Origin: Vitis vinifera
Taxonomy: Eukaryota > Streptophyta > Magnoliopsida > Vitales > Vitaceae
NCBI RefSeq assembly: GCF_030704535.1
Contig: NC_081823.1
Coordinates: 6,082,501-6,146,500 of the forward strand
Direction: 5' to 3'
Length of the DNA: 64,000 nucleotides
Shown here in pieces: positions 46,946-61,300 of the stretch (positions are counted from its first letter, which is position 1; the number at the start of each line of letters is the position of its first letter). Below the pieces are notes generated by a model, which was not told where the DNA came from, searched no databases, and was given only the letters and a program-made list of their open reading frames with translations. The translations under genes were made by a program, and so were the position numbers.

Positions 46946-49900
46946 TAAATCTCATTATTGTAGGTCAAATACAAATAGACAAGGGTAAAAAAAAAATAAT
47001 AATAATCGAGTTATAATGATGCATCACACAATGATAGAAAAAAGAAAAAAAAATGCATTTTTGTCATAAGAAATATCACAGAAGAAGGTATTATCATGGT
47101 TTTAAAGACTGGTCTCAAAAAAAAAACCCAATATTTATTATCTCGTAAATTCTATTTAATTTGCATTTTATCAAACTTTTAGTGGATTGATGCTAATGGA
47201 AGCATTCATATAATGAATCCAACGTAATAATAACTTAGAAGCAAAAAATTTAAGTAAAGAAGAACAAACAATGGAAGAAAGGTGGATTGTGGTGCCATTA
47301 GCACTCTACATTTAACCTTAGATATTGGTTTCATTTGGATTTAATAGATACAGTTTATATATTATCTCACTATTATAAATTAAAGTTTGAAAATAGTAAT
47401 ATTCCTCAATTATATAATTATTGTTTCTAGAAGTAGTTTTTTCTATTCTAAAAAAAGAAATTGTAAATTCAAATATTAACATCTTTATAAAGGCATAATC
47501 AATTTTTTTTTAAAAAATTAATCATGGTTAATAAATTTTATTTAAAATAAATTTAAAATAAGGGAAGTATAATTCAACTAAGTTTTAGCATAACAATTTT
47601 GATTCATTCAAAAATTAATTGATTTAGTTTTTTTAATTATAAATTATTCTTAAAATTTATTAAATTTATTGAAGATTATATGACTAATAAAAAAATTGAA
47701 AAGAAAAATAGTCATGTGTAAAAAAGAAACAATAGAATCATGACTCATTTTAGATTTTGGTCTATTATTATCTAATACTTATTAAGTTTATTTTTATTTC
47801 AAATTATTTTTAAAAATTACTAGCTAGATTCATTAATAAATTTTGATTAATTTAAAGTTTATTTATCAATTGAGAAATTCATAAAAATATAATTATGTTT
47901 AGAGGATTAACATAGTTATTCTTTTTGGTCTATGAATTTCTAATGGTGACTATTAAGTTGTTTTTAAGTTGTATTTTTTTAATTAATAGATTTATTAAGG
48001 AATATGATGCATTAATTCTTGCTTACTTAATTTAAAGTCTATTTGTGTAGTAAGAAAATTCAAAAAATATAATTTCAAAGAAATATCAATTATTTTAGAT
48101 CAATTTTTGCTTATAAATTTATGAAATTAATTGGGTTAACATTCAATTTTCCAAATTGTCTTTTAAAATCACTAATCTCTTATTAAAAAAAATTTTAAAA
48201 TTAAGTGTGCATAAGGTTCGGACAACCATGTCTAACCCATTTAACATTTTTTATAATATTTATAATACATATTATTCTATATAATAATATTTATTTATTT
48301 TTTCAAAATTTAAGAAAAAAATTATGAAATTATATATTTTTCACTTTAAAATATATATATATATATAAATTTATGTTTATATATTGAAATTTTGTCATAT
48401 TTTCTATTTAAATTTCATATAAATACATTAAAAAAAAATTTCTTTTTTGAAAAATATTATAGATAGATTTTAAATTATATACCCGACCTACCCATCAACT
48501 CAAGGCCAACTTAAACAACACGAACTTAGAAAATAAAGTATTTTCAAATAACATTTTTAATTGTTTTCAATTATTTTCATTTTTCTTTAGGACTATTTAA
48601 AAAATAACTATACAAAGACGTAGAATGATTAAAAATAAAGCACTAGACATAAAAATTATTTTTTAAAACATATTTAAAAATAAGTTAAAAACAACCCACC
48701 TATGTTGTGGTCCTATATGTCCCACATCTGTGTTGTAACCCTATATGTCCCACATCTCGTCATATATATATATATATATACCCTACACCCAATTGTTCAT
48801 TTCTTATATCAAGAAGTGTGCCGTATATCTAGTATTTTGCTTCTATATTATCGAATACCTATAATGTAAGTTATTGCCTCTCTCAAAATCTTTTTTTTTT
48901 CTTTTATTTATCTATTAAAATTTTTTTTATCTTGATTGGCTAATTAACTTGTGGAATTTGATTTTGATTTGGATTATATAACTTGCAATGAGTAAATCGG
49001 TTGTCATCATTCATGATAATTGGTAAAAAAATGATTCATGTAATTTTTATTATGTTTTAATATTATGGTGAATATCATTCGATCCCCTCTCTCTAGAAAA
49101 TTATTCGTGCCACCATTTTCAAATTTATAGAAAAAAATAGATATTATTTTAATAATTATCGTGTTAAAAAAAAAATCATGTTATTGAAAAATAAAATATT
49201 TTAATCATTTCCCTCCTAGGAATTCTCTTCCATGATTTATGGCAATGGAAATGGTCAAAACGGCCCAACAATACATGGATTGTGTTTCCAAAGTATTTTT
49301 ATATTTTATTTAAAAATATTTTTTTTGTTAAATTACCTATCAAGTGTTTTTATGTGAAATATTATAAATTTTTAGATTTTTAAAAGTGTTTTTTAAAATT
49401 GGTGAAATAATTTTTTTTTTTAAAAAAACATATTTTACGTTAAAAACGTTTTCCAAATTATTACTAAACGAATTCTTAAAATAATTTGATCAGGTTCCTA
49501 TTTACTAATTAAACAATTTTTTAATAATAAATAGTTTAGGTAAAAATATTATTTTTTTATCACTCAAAGTTAATGATTAAATAATAAAAAATATATGTTA
49601 AAATATTTAATGCTATGTTTAATTCAAGGAAAGTAGTAAAAAGAAAAGAAAAAAAATACATATGAAGAAAAATAATTTTCTCATATTTGATTTATCCTAA
49701 AAAAATTATTAAAATTAATTATAAATTTATATATTTTTAAATTATTTAATTTTATATAAAAGGAAAAAAAATAATTTTAAAAAATATATAAATATTTTAT
49801 TAATTTTAAATTTATTTTTATTTTCCTTTTTTCTATTTTCCCAAATTTACATGTTACATTGTTATGCCATCTTTTAAAAATGTATTAATGTTCGTAATCT

Positions 49901-50074
49901 CCCGGAAAGATAAAATTGCATAAATTCAACGGATAGCCAAATTTAACAGTATGCAGCGTGTTGACCACGCCCATCGAAGTCGCGTGAAGCTTCAATAGCG
50001 TGAAAAGCTTTCCCTCTACCTTGGCGGTTCGAATACCATTCCAAAGAAGCCACAGGTCCAAACAACAATGGCTT

Positions 50075-50116
50075 CCTCCTCCTCCTCCTCCTCTTCTTCT
50101 TCTTCTTCTTCATTAT
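50075..50116. repeat. (TCC)n/(TCT)n microsatellite in the F-box gene upstream region
   Basis: About six TCC then about eight TCT triplets. Pyrimidine triplet runs like this are common in plant 5' leaders, so it may be transcribed, but no transcript evidence is available. Confidence 0.8.
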
Positions 50117-50654
50117 TATGAAACAAAGGCCAGTTCCATTGTAGCCCCATAGCCCTCAAACATCTACGTGATGTGAGCAATCTCTGAGGACAACAGTTAT
50201 GGCGGTAGAGTTTGTTCATGGACCCAACTTTTGCTTCTCTTCAACACCTTCAAGAGTACTCTCCATCCCTTTTTAACTATTATCTTCCTGCGGTTTTTCT
50301 TTTTTGGGATGTTTGGAATTCAAAGTGGGTTTTGGGTTGGTTTGTTTTGTAAAGCAGGGGATTGTTTTGTCAGTAAAGTTTGTTCTTTTATTTGTATTCA
50401 GTGGGTTTTAGTGCTGCTTAGTGTGTTTTCCTTTGTTGTTTGATGTGGGCTTTCATTATTTGAATCTCTTGTGATGATTTGAAGGACATGCTATCTGAGT
50501 TATGTATATTATGGGAAATTTTTTCTGAAATTGATTTATTTTTAGTGCTCCTTTATGATTATCCAGATTTCTAGGTCATTTTCATAGAGATTTTGTTGTG
50601 ATGTTCTTTGGCTTCTGATTGTGCATCCTTTCTCTTAGGAAGAGGGACATTTTG

Positions 50655-52213
50655 ATGAACAATTCTCAGGTCAAGAGGCAGAGGCTGAATCATGATGGCA
50701 CAGATAGGATTAATAGTTTACCTGATGGTGTTCTCATCCACATGCTCTCCTTTCTTCCAACTGCTGACGCTGTTCGCACGTGCATACTATCGAAAAGATG
50801 GGAATTCCTCTGGACTTATCTCAGAAACATTAACTTTGATGATAGGTTGTACTTAGGCGAAGTGAATATGTGGAACCCGCAACCAGGATTAACTCGATTC
50901 TTAGATGGAATAGGAGATGAACTAGTTTCCCAATTCATGTTTGATATGAAAAAACTCCGTCTTTCATTTCGAGTCTTCTTTGATGCCATTCGTGTCCATA
51001 ATTGGCTGGTGTCTGCAATCTTGCGCAAGGTTCTAGAGGTTGATCTCTGCCTGTTTGTAGGAGAGCCTTTTATTCTACCCCGAATGGTTTTTGTTTCTAC
51101 ATCCCTTACAGTTCTGAAAATAGAAATGAATTCAGTCCTTCAACTCCCTCGAGACATTTCTCTTCCATGCCTCAAAACATTGTGCCTATCTCTTGTCACT
51201 TTTTCAGGCACAAAATTAACTCAGAAACTGTTCTCTAGCTGTCCAGTACTGGAGGACCTAGCTTTAGTGGATTGTGAATGGCTTTTTATAAGGAGTGTCA
51301 CAATTTCTATTCCAACTCTAAAGACCCTGAAGATGGATGAACTACCATGCTTTGGATCAACAGATAGCATAAATGATTGTCAAATCAAGATATATGGTGA
51401 AAATCTTGTATCCCTCAAGTACAATGGCAGTCTGTCAAATGACATTTTTCTGTATAACATATCTTCTCTAGTTGTTGCATATATCGACATTCCGAATCTG
51501 TATAAAATGGATAGAGAAATTGCTCGCCGTGGAGCTAAGTTACTTAGAGGTCTTGGGAATGCCCAATATGTGAGAATGTCGAATGGAGCCATTGAGGTGC
51601 AGTTTCTTCACTTTATAGACATTGAATTCTTCTCTTTTGATGTTTATATTTGTACTATGTCATATTAAGCTGTGTTTTGTTTTTTCCCTATGCAGTCTGT
51701 CTTCCTTGCAGAAAACTTCCTGGATCATCTTCCTATATTTCGAAAGTTGGTTCATTTAAAGCTGAATATGGTGATTGGAGCTTGTACAATTGGAGCACTA
51801 ATGGACTTGTTCCAAAGATCACCAAATTTAGAATCTATTGTTTTTTCCAAGGTATATTCCTTAGTGCATACAATTCATTTATTGTGTTCTTGATGGGTAT
51901 ATTTGAATTGACTTCGTATGCTTTTCAGGGAATTGACGATGACCTGGACATTCGTGACAATGTTTGGAAGTTGAAATATGCACCAGAATGTCTCTTTTCA
52001 CACCTCAAGACAATTGACCTCCACTGGTTCCGTGGGATCAAAACAGAGATAAATTTACTCAAGCTTGTTCTGAAATTTGCACCTGTATTGGAGAGGATAA
52101 ATATCCACTGTTCTAAGATTTTGTTACAAGATATGAACAAGCGAAATGAGATTTTCAAACAGTTGCTGATGCTTGAGGATGGTCCTAGAGTTTGTACCAT
52201 CGTATTTTTATGA
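50655..52213 (+). CDS. F-box/LRR protein, FBD-like family, three exons
   Basis: Exons 50655-51596, 51696-51851 and 51929-52213: 1383 nt, 460 residues, GT-AG and in phase. The protein starts MNNSQVKRQRLNHDGTDRIN; the chosen ATG follows a likely leader acceptor (tctcttag, near 50638), although the frame is open upstream to an ATG at 50619. The F-box is at about residues 18-55 (INSLPDGVLIHMLSFLPTAD, CILSKRWEFLW). LRR-like segments follow (SLTVLKIEMNSVLQLP, CLKTLCLSLVTFSG, CPVLEDLALVDCEW). The end has the FBD-like pattern CLFSHLKTIDLHWFRG, then FAPVLERINIHC. By family it is a substrate-receptor subunit of an SCF ubiquitin ligase; the target is unknown. It is not a copy of the F-box gene at 40-42 kb: intron positions and sequence differ. 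Confidence 0.83.
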
Positions 52214-54062
52214 GGTAGGAACTACTTTCCTGAGTATTAAATTCCTTTTATATCATTGTAATTTATTTGCTTACATATGTTTATTAACTTTATTTACCTG
52301 AGTTTCTCTTGGAAGTGTCATATGACCCATGTTATGCTTGTATTTTTTGTGGTAGCACATCATGATTACATCTTAGAGTGAAAGAAATGAAGAAATTTTC
52401 CATTTAAACCCTCCAAACATGTATGCTAGAAACCAGAAAACCCAGTTTAGAAATAAACTGAAACAACATAATAGGGAAGAATGCAGGCAAGAATGGTGTA
52501 ATTAATATAGAAAAATGTTCCATATACAGGGAATGAAAGTTCTTATCACACAGAAGAGGAGAAATAGATGCACTTGTGGAGTTTAAACTCTCTATGAAGG
52601 ATCCCGGCATAGATGCTTTATGGTTACCTCTCTTAAAGCTAGTTTGGGGCAGGAATTGACCCGCAAAGAGTTGGAAAACACAAGCAACAAAGCAAGATGG
52701 ACTAGAAATCTAGAACACGACACCTTATAGCCTCATGCCAAACTTTTTATTAAGGCATGCATTGAGTTAGAATTAGCTTGTCAAACATTTTATGAAGGCA
52801 TGCCCTTACATGGTATTCCCTGGTCATTAGTATAAATTCAAGTACATCGTTGACATCAAATATAAAATTGCTTGTTAGAGAGTCAGGACTCAATCAAGAT
52901 TATATTTCTTGTTGATCTAATGCTCCACATTTGTTGTATTTGTTGTCAAAAACTTAAGAAGCTTGTATCCTGCAACAGTTCCATTGACCTTGAAGGTACC
53001 ATATATCCTGTTAGTTTAGTATTCCTACCTAAGCTTCTGGAACTCTCCCATTGCAAATCTTTGTAAATAGCATGGAAAGCAGCTTCCCTGATTTATTCAA
53101 AATCATAGGTTCTCAGGAGGCTACGGTCCACTGGACCTTGAGAATTTACGTTTTTGACTCAGGAAAAAAAAAACAAAAGAAAAAAAAAATGGCCCCGTAG
53201 AGAATGAAGTTGAAGATCCTTGATAATCTGCACTTTGGTGAATAGCCCTTGCAAAATCAGTGGTACACTTACTCTTTGTAAGTAAACTATTTTGGTTGAC
53301 AATCACCAGATTCACAACTTGCTTGTCATGAGGCATCTGACCAGAACCGAATTCAACTTTGAACCTGTGTAGAATGGTGCATTCTCTATGCAACAAATCC
53401 TCAAACCTAGGGCAAAAAATCTTGGTTTTATTTCTTTTTCATCTTAATCTACCTAAAGCTATTTTTCATTCTAATTTGAGATGGTATAGAGTTGTATTTT
53501 ATTCTTGAAAAAATTATGACAGATTAGTGAAATCATTAATTGATCATTGCAAGAAACGTCTATTTTTGCTGAAAAGGTTGGCATTGTTTACCATAATTAT
53601 CAACTAGGGAAGATTTTAGTTGAAAGTGAAGGAGCAGTTTTCAATTTGAAGTGGTCCTTTGGCTAGCTGTTTTAGAAATTTTCATTCTTATGATCAAAGC
53701 TGCTTTTCTGTGGACCTCATGGCTCAAAAAGTCTCATTTTTTCTAAAATTTATTGATGTCAATAGTGTGCCTTATTGGGATCTTATTTTGTGTAATGCAG
53801 CAGCCTCTCCCAGAAATCTTGTTTTTCTACAGAAATCGTGTATTTTGCTTATAGCCCCTCCTTGGCTGTGGGTTCTAAGGATCAAGTGCAATAAAGTGAT
53901 GATCAGCCAGCTCTTGTATCTGCTGGTGCAATTCATGAAGTTTGTCATTTTTGACTAAAGCTGAAGGTCTCGAAGAGGATGCAGCTGAGAATTTGCCTGG
54001 ATTAAAGCTTATGACTGCTGTGATTCATTGTTGTATAGATCTGAATGGTCAAAATGGGAAAA
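52214..54062. other. Downstream flank of the F-box gene, no further gene supported
   Basis: The 3' untranslated region probably covers the first few hundred bases. The open frame at 53659-53958 (99 residues) has no recognised domain. A transcript fragment or decayed exon cannot be excluded. Confidence 0.4.
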
Positions 54063-54067
54063 CTATG

Positions 54068-55397
54068 GGTCTGTTTGTTTAGTGTTTTCAAGAACTGTTT
54101 TTTGTTCTTGAAAACAAAAAACACCAAAAACTCGTTTGGTTGAGAGAGTGATTTTTGTTTTTGTTGTTTCCCGTGTTCTCAAAATGACACTGTTTAGAGA
54201 ACAACAAAATCTTGTTTTCCCCGTTTTTTTACTGTTCACAGAACAAAATTAAACAAAAAAAAAACAATCTGTTTCCCGTGTTTTTTTTTCTTCCCGTTTT
54301 CATCTCTTCTCCAGCACAGTGGCTCGCCTCTTCTTGTTTCTCAGTTTTGATTCAAGGTTCGTGAAATTTAAATCCAATCGCACAATAGCAAAGAGACCCC
54401 TAAAACGGATCCAGAAAACGCAGGGATTTTTGGTTTTCCTTAAGGTTTTTGCTTGGATTTTCTCGGAAATCAAACGAGGATGAATTTTCCCGGAAATCGA
54501 ATGGGGGATGGGTTTTCTTGGGAATCAAACGGGGGTTGCAGGGTTTTTGCTTGGATTTTCTCGGAAATCAAACGAGGATGAATTTTCCCGGAAATCGAAT
54601 GGGGGATGGATTTTCTTGGGAATCAAACAGGGGTTGCAGGGTTTTTGCTTGGATTTTCTCGGAAATCAAACGAGGATGAATTTTCTCGGAAATCGAATGG
54701 GGGATGGATTTTCTTGGGAATCAAACGGGGGTTGCAAAAAAAAAAATAATAATAATAACATGATTAGATTAGTACCTGTGAGGATTGAGAGTGGCAGAGG
54801 AAAATAGGGCCTTTTACGGATTCTCTCGACTGGAGGGCAACTTAGAAAAGGGCTTCTTGATGCCCGATGAGAGAAGTGGGTGGCATTTTGAATTTTAGAT
54901 TTAGTAGAGATAAAAAAAAAATTAACAAGAACAATTTTATCTCAACTTAATAAAATATGCTATAATTTTTAATAAAGTTAAAGATTAAATAAAAAAATAT
55001 TAATAAAAATAATTTTATTATGTTTGATTTATTTTAAAAAAATATAAAAAATATTTTTATTTTTAAATTAATAAAATAAATAATTTTTTAATTTAAATGA
55101 ACTATATATCTAAAAATTATTTATAAATTTATAATATAAAATTACTTGAAGAAAATATTTTATTAATTAGAAAAGAAAAAAAAGATCTTTCAAACATGTT
55201 TTTTGTTTTATTTGTTCTAAATTTTTTTTTATTAACTCAACCAAACATGTTTTTTTGTTTTTGAGAACAAAAACTGTTTTTCAAAATTCAGTTCCCAAAC
55301 ACAATTTTTTTTTAAAAAACACCAAAAACTGTTCTTAAAAACTGTTCTCAAAAATTGTTTTCCAGAACAGTTTTCAAAAACAGCAACCAAACAGGCC
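54068..55397. mobile_element. Non-autonomous TIR DNA transposon, ~1.33 kb
   Basis: The left end ggtctgtttgtttag mirrors the right end 'gcaaccaaacaggcc'. CTATG lies directly on both sides (54063-54067 and 55398-55402). Subterminal blocks of 'tgttttc.agaacag' type words form several nested inverted repeats at both ends. The interior has a 98-bp tandem repeat and an AT-rich part, and no transposase. Confidence 0.7.
54451..54738. repeat. 98-bp tandem repeat, about three copies, inside the TIR element
   Basis: Copies begin 'gcttggattttctcgg' at 54451, 54549 and 54647. The period is exactly 98 bp with only a few substitutions. Open frames across it (54449-54807) are periodic by-products and are not called. 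Confidence 0.88.
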
Positions 55398-55402
55398 CTA
55401 TG

Positions 55403-57998
55403 TATCTGAATTCATGGCATTGCTCTTTGTTTTTCTTCATGGCTTCTCTATAGTTCAGGAAAAAAAATGTTCTTTATTGGTTAGCCTCTGCTGGATTAAT
55501 GATCTTAAACTGCCTGATGAGAAACCATAATTTGACTGAATGTTTAAAAAAGCCGGTTATGATGATAGCAGGTGGGAGAGAACATTTTTCTTTGATAATG
55601 AAGACACTGCACGGGTAATGCAGTTGAATTGAGATGAAGAAACGACTGAGCCTTGGAGATGAACTGATGGCCAGCCTGCTAACATTTTGGGCCCTGCTAG
55701 TAAAACCAAAGCCCAATGGGGAGCCCACTTTTTCTTTTTCTTTCTTTCTGTTTTTTTTCTTTTGACTGTTTGTGGAGTAGGGCCTTTTAGGCAACATTAT
55801 GAATTAGGCTAATCATAATTTAGAGCTTTGAGCAAAAATTATATATATATATATATATATATCTTTTTAAAACTCCACAAATTAAGGTAGTGTTTGATTT
55901 TGACCGAATAAAAAATGTCAAAATATTTAGTATTTTTTATTGAGTTAAAGTAATCTATTAAATATCAACTAATATGATTAAAATGAATTTATTATTATTA
56001 AATTTATAGGTTTGGTTTAGTTATATTAATCGATATCAATAAGTTACTTTAAGTTAAATAGAAAAAACAGTTTTTCTATTCAGTAAAAAACAAACATCAT
56101 CTAAATCTTCTACCAAAATAATCTTCAAATTAATGCATCTCAACAATTTAGGAATCATGTGACCTTTGATATTTTTTTTATTTTTTTACATTACAAGATC
56201 ATAGTTAGTAATTATGATTTTAAATCTTTTTTAAAAATAAAACAATAGATGGTAACTATGGTTTTAAATTTAAATTTAAAGTCATAATTACCCGGTTTTG
56301 TGACTCAATAACAAACAATAGTTTAAGAATTATTTAGGAAATGATATAATTCATGGAATTTTCTTTTACTTAAATTGTTTTTGCTCAAAACTCTAGAATT
56401 TATACCATATCGTATAAAATTGGAAAATCGATATGCACCCTTTTAAATTGTATGGTAACTCTTTCACAAAAACTAAAATGGGTAACAATCAATGTGATGA
56501 TATTAGGTCTAACTTTATGGCTATGTTTAGATTCTATGAGGGAAAATGTGAAAAAAGAAGAAGAGGAAAAAGTAGAAAAAAAAATTGAAAAAATGAGGAA
56601 AAAAAAGATTTAAAATCAATAAATTATTGTATATACTACTTCCAATTCATTTAACTTATTTTTTCTTTTTTTTTTACGTAAAGATTAAATAATTTAAAAA
56701 TATATAAATTTTTATCTAATTTTAATTATATTTGATTTTTTTCCCTATTTTTTATATTGAAACTAAATATAAGAAAATCATTTTCTTTAATATTTTTTTT
56801 TCTTTTCTTAATATTTTTTGGGAATCAAACATAGTCTATATATATAGACACCGTATGATAAAAGTGTATAATAATATGATTATATAAAAGAAGCTTCTAC
56901 TATTATTTATTATTTATTTTTAAAACACTTCATTTTAAAAAGTTAACCTAAAGAATAAATAAAAAAAATTAAGTAGGGGATTAAAATTAATATAATAAAA
57001 TTTTAAAAATATATACATTAAACCTTAAAATTTATTTAAAAATGCAGATAATAAATTCATGATAAATTTAAAGAAAAAAAATTAAGTGCTGGAAAGAAAA
57101 AGGGGGAGTATAAGTACACACAAATAGGGTAAAGAATCAAATATAAACAATATGTAGAAAAAAAGAAAAAAATTAAACAAAATACAAGAATTAGTAAAGT
57201 GATGGACTTTTGAAATTGATTTTTTATTTTTTATTTTTTATTTTGTGGTGGAAATCAATATTTTGTTTTTAATTTTGATGGTTATTATTTATTTTTTATT
57301 TTATTGTGAAGAGTTGTCGACCTGTGCAAGGAATGGAAAATGATAATGATAATAAATTAGATATTCAATAAAATAAATTCAAAATTTTTAATTAATTAAT
57401 TAAAAATTGATAAAATAATCATCATATTCTTGAATTTAACATTTTTCATATTTTCACTTGAAAAACAATCAATTTTTGATATAAATACCCTTAATTATTT
57501 CAAATATTTATATGTAAGATTTTTTCTTATAAAAATTATTATTTAAATAAAAAAATAAAGATATTTTTGTTAAGATATGACTAAAAAAGACGAAAGTTAA
57601 GGTCAGTTTGATCATATTTTCTGAAATTTATTTTTAAAAATTATTTTTTAGTTTTTAATTTAAAAATAATTTTTAAAAACAAATTTAAATAAATATGATC
57701 AAACGAGTTTATTTTTTCATTTTGTTTTTTAAAAATGTGTTAAAATAACTTTTACTTGTTTTAACCATTATTATATATTTTATTTTATTTTTTAAAATTA
57801 TTTAGAGATCAACATCAAATAATGTTAGAAATTTTAAAGAAGGTTTTCTTTTTATACTTTTTAGGTTTGTTTTCAACGAGCAAAAAATTAAAGAAAATAT
57901 TTGTTGTGGGATGTCAAATTTGGTAAAAATAGAGCTATGACTTATGACTAATTTAGGGCAGGACCCAAAAATTTGATGAGGTGGCAGGATGTAATTGG
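55403..57998. other. AT-rich spacer before the translocator gene
   Basis: Mostly A/T runs and a (TA)n tract near 55842-55862. The 107-residue minus-strand open frame at 55474-55797 has no recognisable domain. No RNA gene seen. Confidence 0.5.
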
Positions 57999-58008
57999 TA
58001 TAAAAATA
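57999..58008 (+). promoter_or_regulatory. Probable TATA box of the translocator gene
   Basis: TATAAAAATA, about 330 bp before the ATG, followed by GC-richer leader-like sequence from about 58030. The start site is inferred, not seen. Confidence 0.5.
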
Positions 58009-58331
58009 GGAAAGAGTTTTGCACTGTTCGTGATCTAGGCCACCTTTCTTTTCGGTTAGTGGATACCGACCCTTAATACCAGAGGGCTAATTTCTCACCA
58101 AACTCCCAAGCCTCTCCTCTAGTCCTCCTCGCAAAGCCCTCGTCAAATCCTTCTACAGTTCGATTTTCACCTACGATTCTAGAGTTTTGGCCACACTTAG
58201 ATCTGCATAGTCCTCAAGGGGACTAGGGTTTAAGCTTTTCTCGTCCGTATAACGGCAGCCCACAAATTGTAAATCACTCTGAAGTTTTTTTCTCCTTTGA
58301 TCCATCGCGTAAAACTCTACAGCCCACCATC

Positions 58332-61300
58332 ATGATCTGCTCGATAAAGCAATCCGTGTCCTCTTTGCAAGCCCTCACTCGTTCAGACTTTTACCAGCGG
58401 AAGTCTCCGGTAAAGTCGTTGTCTCTCCCCTCCGTTGTTGGCGGTACCTCGCCTGTGAAGCCTCTCCATCTAGCTCCGGTTCGGGGTTTGGGTTTTGGGT
58501 TGATCGAGGATTTGAGGGTTCGGAGGCCCTTGATCAGATGCGAGGCTTACGAGGCTGACCGGTCGGAGCCGGTCGAGAGCGACGTCGTAAAGGGGCGATC
58601 AGAGGCGGCGAAGAAGGTGAAGATCGGGTTGTATTTCGCGACGTGGTGGGCTCTGAACGTTGTGTTCAATATTTATAACAAGAAAGTTCTCAATGCGTTT
58701 CCGTACCCTTGGCTGACGTCGACGTTGTCGCTTGCGACCGGATCGCTTATGATGCTGATCTCCTGGGCTACTAGGATCGCTGAAACTCCTAAGACTGATT
58801 TTGCGTTTTGGAAGACCCTTTTTCCTGTAAGTATGAAGTAATATTAATGTTTGGTTGCTTGAAAGATGGCGTTTTTGGTGGTAAGGGTTTATACTTGTTG
58901 GGTTGGTGAGCAAATGTGGGAAAAAGTGGTGTTTTCATTTTGGGATCACAGGAATTGAAGGATTGTAAATATGAAATACTATTTATGTTTGGTTGGTAAG
59001 AAAAGAAAATTTTCTTGTAAATGATGGTGGTTTTCGTGCTTTATGGGTTTATGTTTAGTGGGCTTGGTTAGAAAAGGTAGAAGAAAAGAAGGTAAATTGG
59101 AGTTGCTTTTAAAATGGATTCCCTTAGTTTTCTCGGCAGCCAAACAGAGCTGGATTGTGAATTTATAATCAATCTGATTTTATGTTTTGTAGGTTGCTGT
59201 GGCTCATACAATTGGGCATGTGGCTGCAACAGTGAGTATGTCCAAGGTTGCGGTGTCTTTTACTCACATAATCAAGAGTGGTGAGCCTGCATTCAGTGTC
59301 TTAGTTTCAAGGTTCCTATTGGGTGAGAGTTTTCCAACTTCGGTGTACTTCTCGCTCATTCCAATCATCGGAGGTTGTGCTCTGGCCGCCGTCACCGAGC
59401 TGAACTTCAACATGATTGGTAATAATAGCAAAGGCTTTTTCTTTAAAAGCATAATTGAATTTGTGTAGGGTTCATTTCTGCAAACTTTTTGCTATAGTCT
59501 GTTTGGTTTATAAGAAATGGTAGGAAAGGGAAAGGAATCAACTTTTTTCCTTCAGTTCCATCAGTAGCCAAATCAATGGTTTAATCGATTTTTTAAACTC
59601 GTTTCATTTTTCTATAGTCGGTCTGAATTGAGGGGTCATAGCCAGCTCAATAATGCTTTATATTTCTTGAAAGCAATCACATGTTTCTTGATCAGTTAGG
59701 TGACTTGGGTCCCTGCCTGCTGGATTTTTTGCAAAAGACATTTTGGGGGGGTTAGGAATGTAATTTTACTCCTATTTTCCTTTTAGGGCTGACCTGAACT
59801 TGGTAGGTGCTTGTCTGTATCAGGTTTTATGGGAGCCATGATTTCGAACCTGGCTTTTGTTTTTCGCAACATATTTTCAAAGAGAGGCATGAAGGGGAAG
59901 TCTGTTAGTGGAATGAACTACTATGCTTGTCTTTCTATAATGTCACTGTTAATTCTCACCCCGTTCGCAATTGCTGTCGAGGGACCACAGATGTGGGCTG
60001 CTGGATGGCAAAATGCCGTTTCTCAAATTGGACCCCATTTCGTATGGTAATCACATGACAACTACTGTGTTTTTCTTGTACTGTTTGTTTGTGTTTTATT
60101 ATCTCTGTATCTATATGTTTTTTTTGTGATAGAAAAAACCAGAGGCCCAAGGTAAACTAATATCTCACTTTACACCCCGTCTTTTTTCGTATTCAATAAA
60201 ATCATGGAAATAACTATTTAACTCAATTATGGAAGCCCTCACAGGAGAAGTATGACACCTATGTGGTTCATGCTCTGGATGTCCTGAGATATACATTGAT
60301 TCAGTTTGGTCATCTTTTTTCACTCAATTTACGTTTTTGCCCTTCAATTGCAACATCTCACTGTTCCTAAAATGATTTATAAGTAGAATGAGTGAAGTTA
60401 ATCCTACCGTAAACATTCAAGTAGATCTAGCTTACTGCTATTCATATATGTAGCATGTGAATATTATTCTTGTAGCCTGCATGTGAGTATTATTCTTGTA
60501 GCCTTAAACCTTAGTAGAAAAATTACAGTTCAAAAGAACAGCATGTGCTAACTCCAAAAATTCCGGGGTCTGTATATGTTGAACTCATCATTTTATAATT
60601 GTCTGTTACCTGGCTACCAGTCAAATGCTTTACAAACTGAGTCATTATGATGGCCCAACTACCAGTTTTTGACCTAGGGAAATTGGTCAAGCTAGTCTCC
60701 ATGTATGTGCAGAGTGAATATGTGGGATTCTTATTCTTCTGAAGATTTTTCAGGACTTTAGTTCCTTATAATTGTTCTTTTATATATTCCAATCAGTGAA
60801 GGTGCAAAATTCCCTGTGTTTCCCACTCAGTTGTAAGTGGTAGTTGTTTTCTTTTTGCTTGGCTTTTGCTAAGGAAATGTTTGTGTGGCTGTTATTTGTA
60901 CATGGTAGGTGGGTGGCGGCCCAGAGTGTATTCTATCACCTCTACAATCAGGTGTCATACATGTCGCTGGATGAGATCTCTCCCTTGACGTTTAGCATTG
61001 GAAACACCATGAAGCGTATATCTGTCATAGTCTCCTCAATCATCATCTTCCACACACCCGTCCAGCCCATCAATGCTCTTGGAGCTGCCATCGCAATCCT
61101 TGGAACTTTCTTGTATTCTCAGGTATTTGCTCATTCCCTTCATGAATTGAGGATGGTTTATTCAGAGCTGTCTGAAAAAATAAATCAATATATACTAATA
61201 ATAAGGAAAATAATTTGTTTGTAAGAATATCTCCTGTTTACTTTTTGGACAAATCCAATGGCATATGACATGTAATTTAATGCAAAACCAAAGGCTTTTA

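Larger units (their letters stand above)
42534..50600. other. AT-rich spacer, about 8 kb, no gene seen
   Basis: No exon or RNA gene recognised. It contains a second Tourist-like MITE (46827-46945), a (TA)n tract (46685-46749), a shorter (TA)n with a duplicated 'cctatatgtcccacatct' phrase at 48709-48780, and remnants at 48535-48700 that resemble the end of the 25.4-27.6 kb repeats ('aatgattaaaaataaagcac'). The 67-residue open frame at 44266-44469 has no domain. The 5' leader of the next F-box gene probably starts within 49900-50640. Confidence 0.5.

Noticed and set aside
54449-54807. Repetitive protein-like frames
   Set aside because: They are translations of a 98-bp tandem repeat inside a transposon; the unit length is not a multiple of three, so the frames shift between units.
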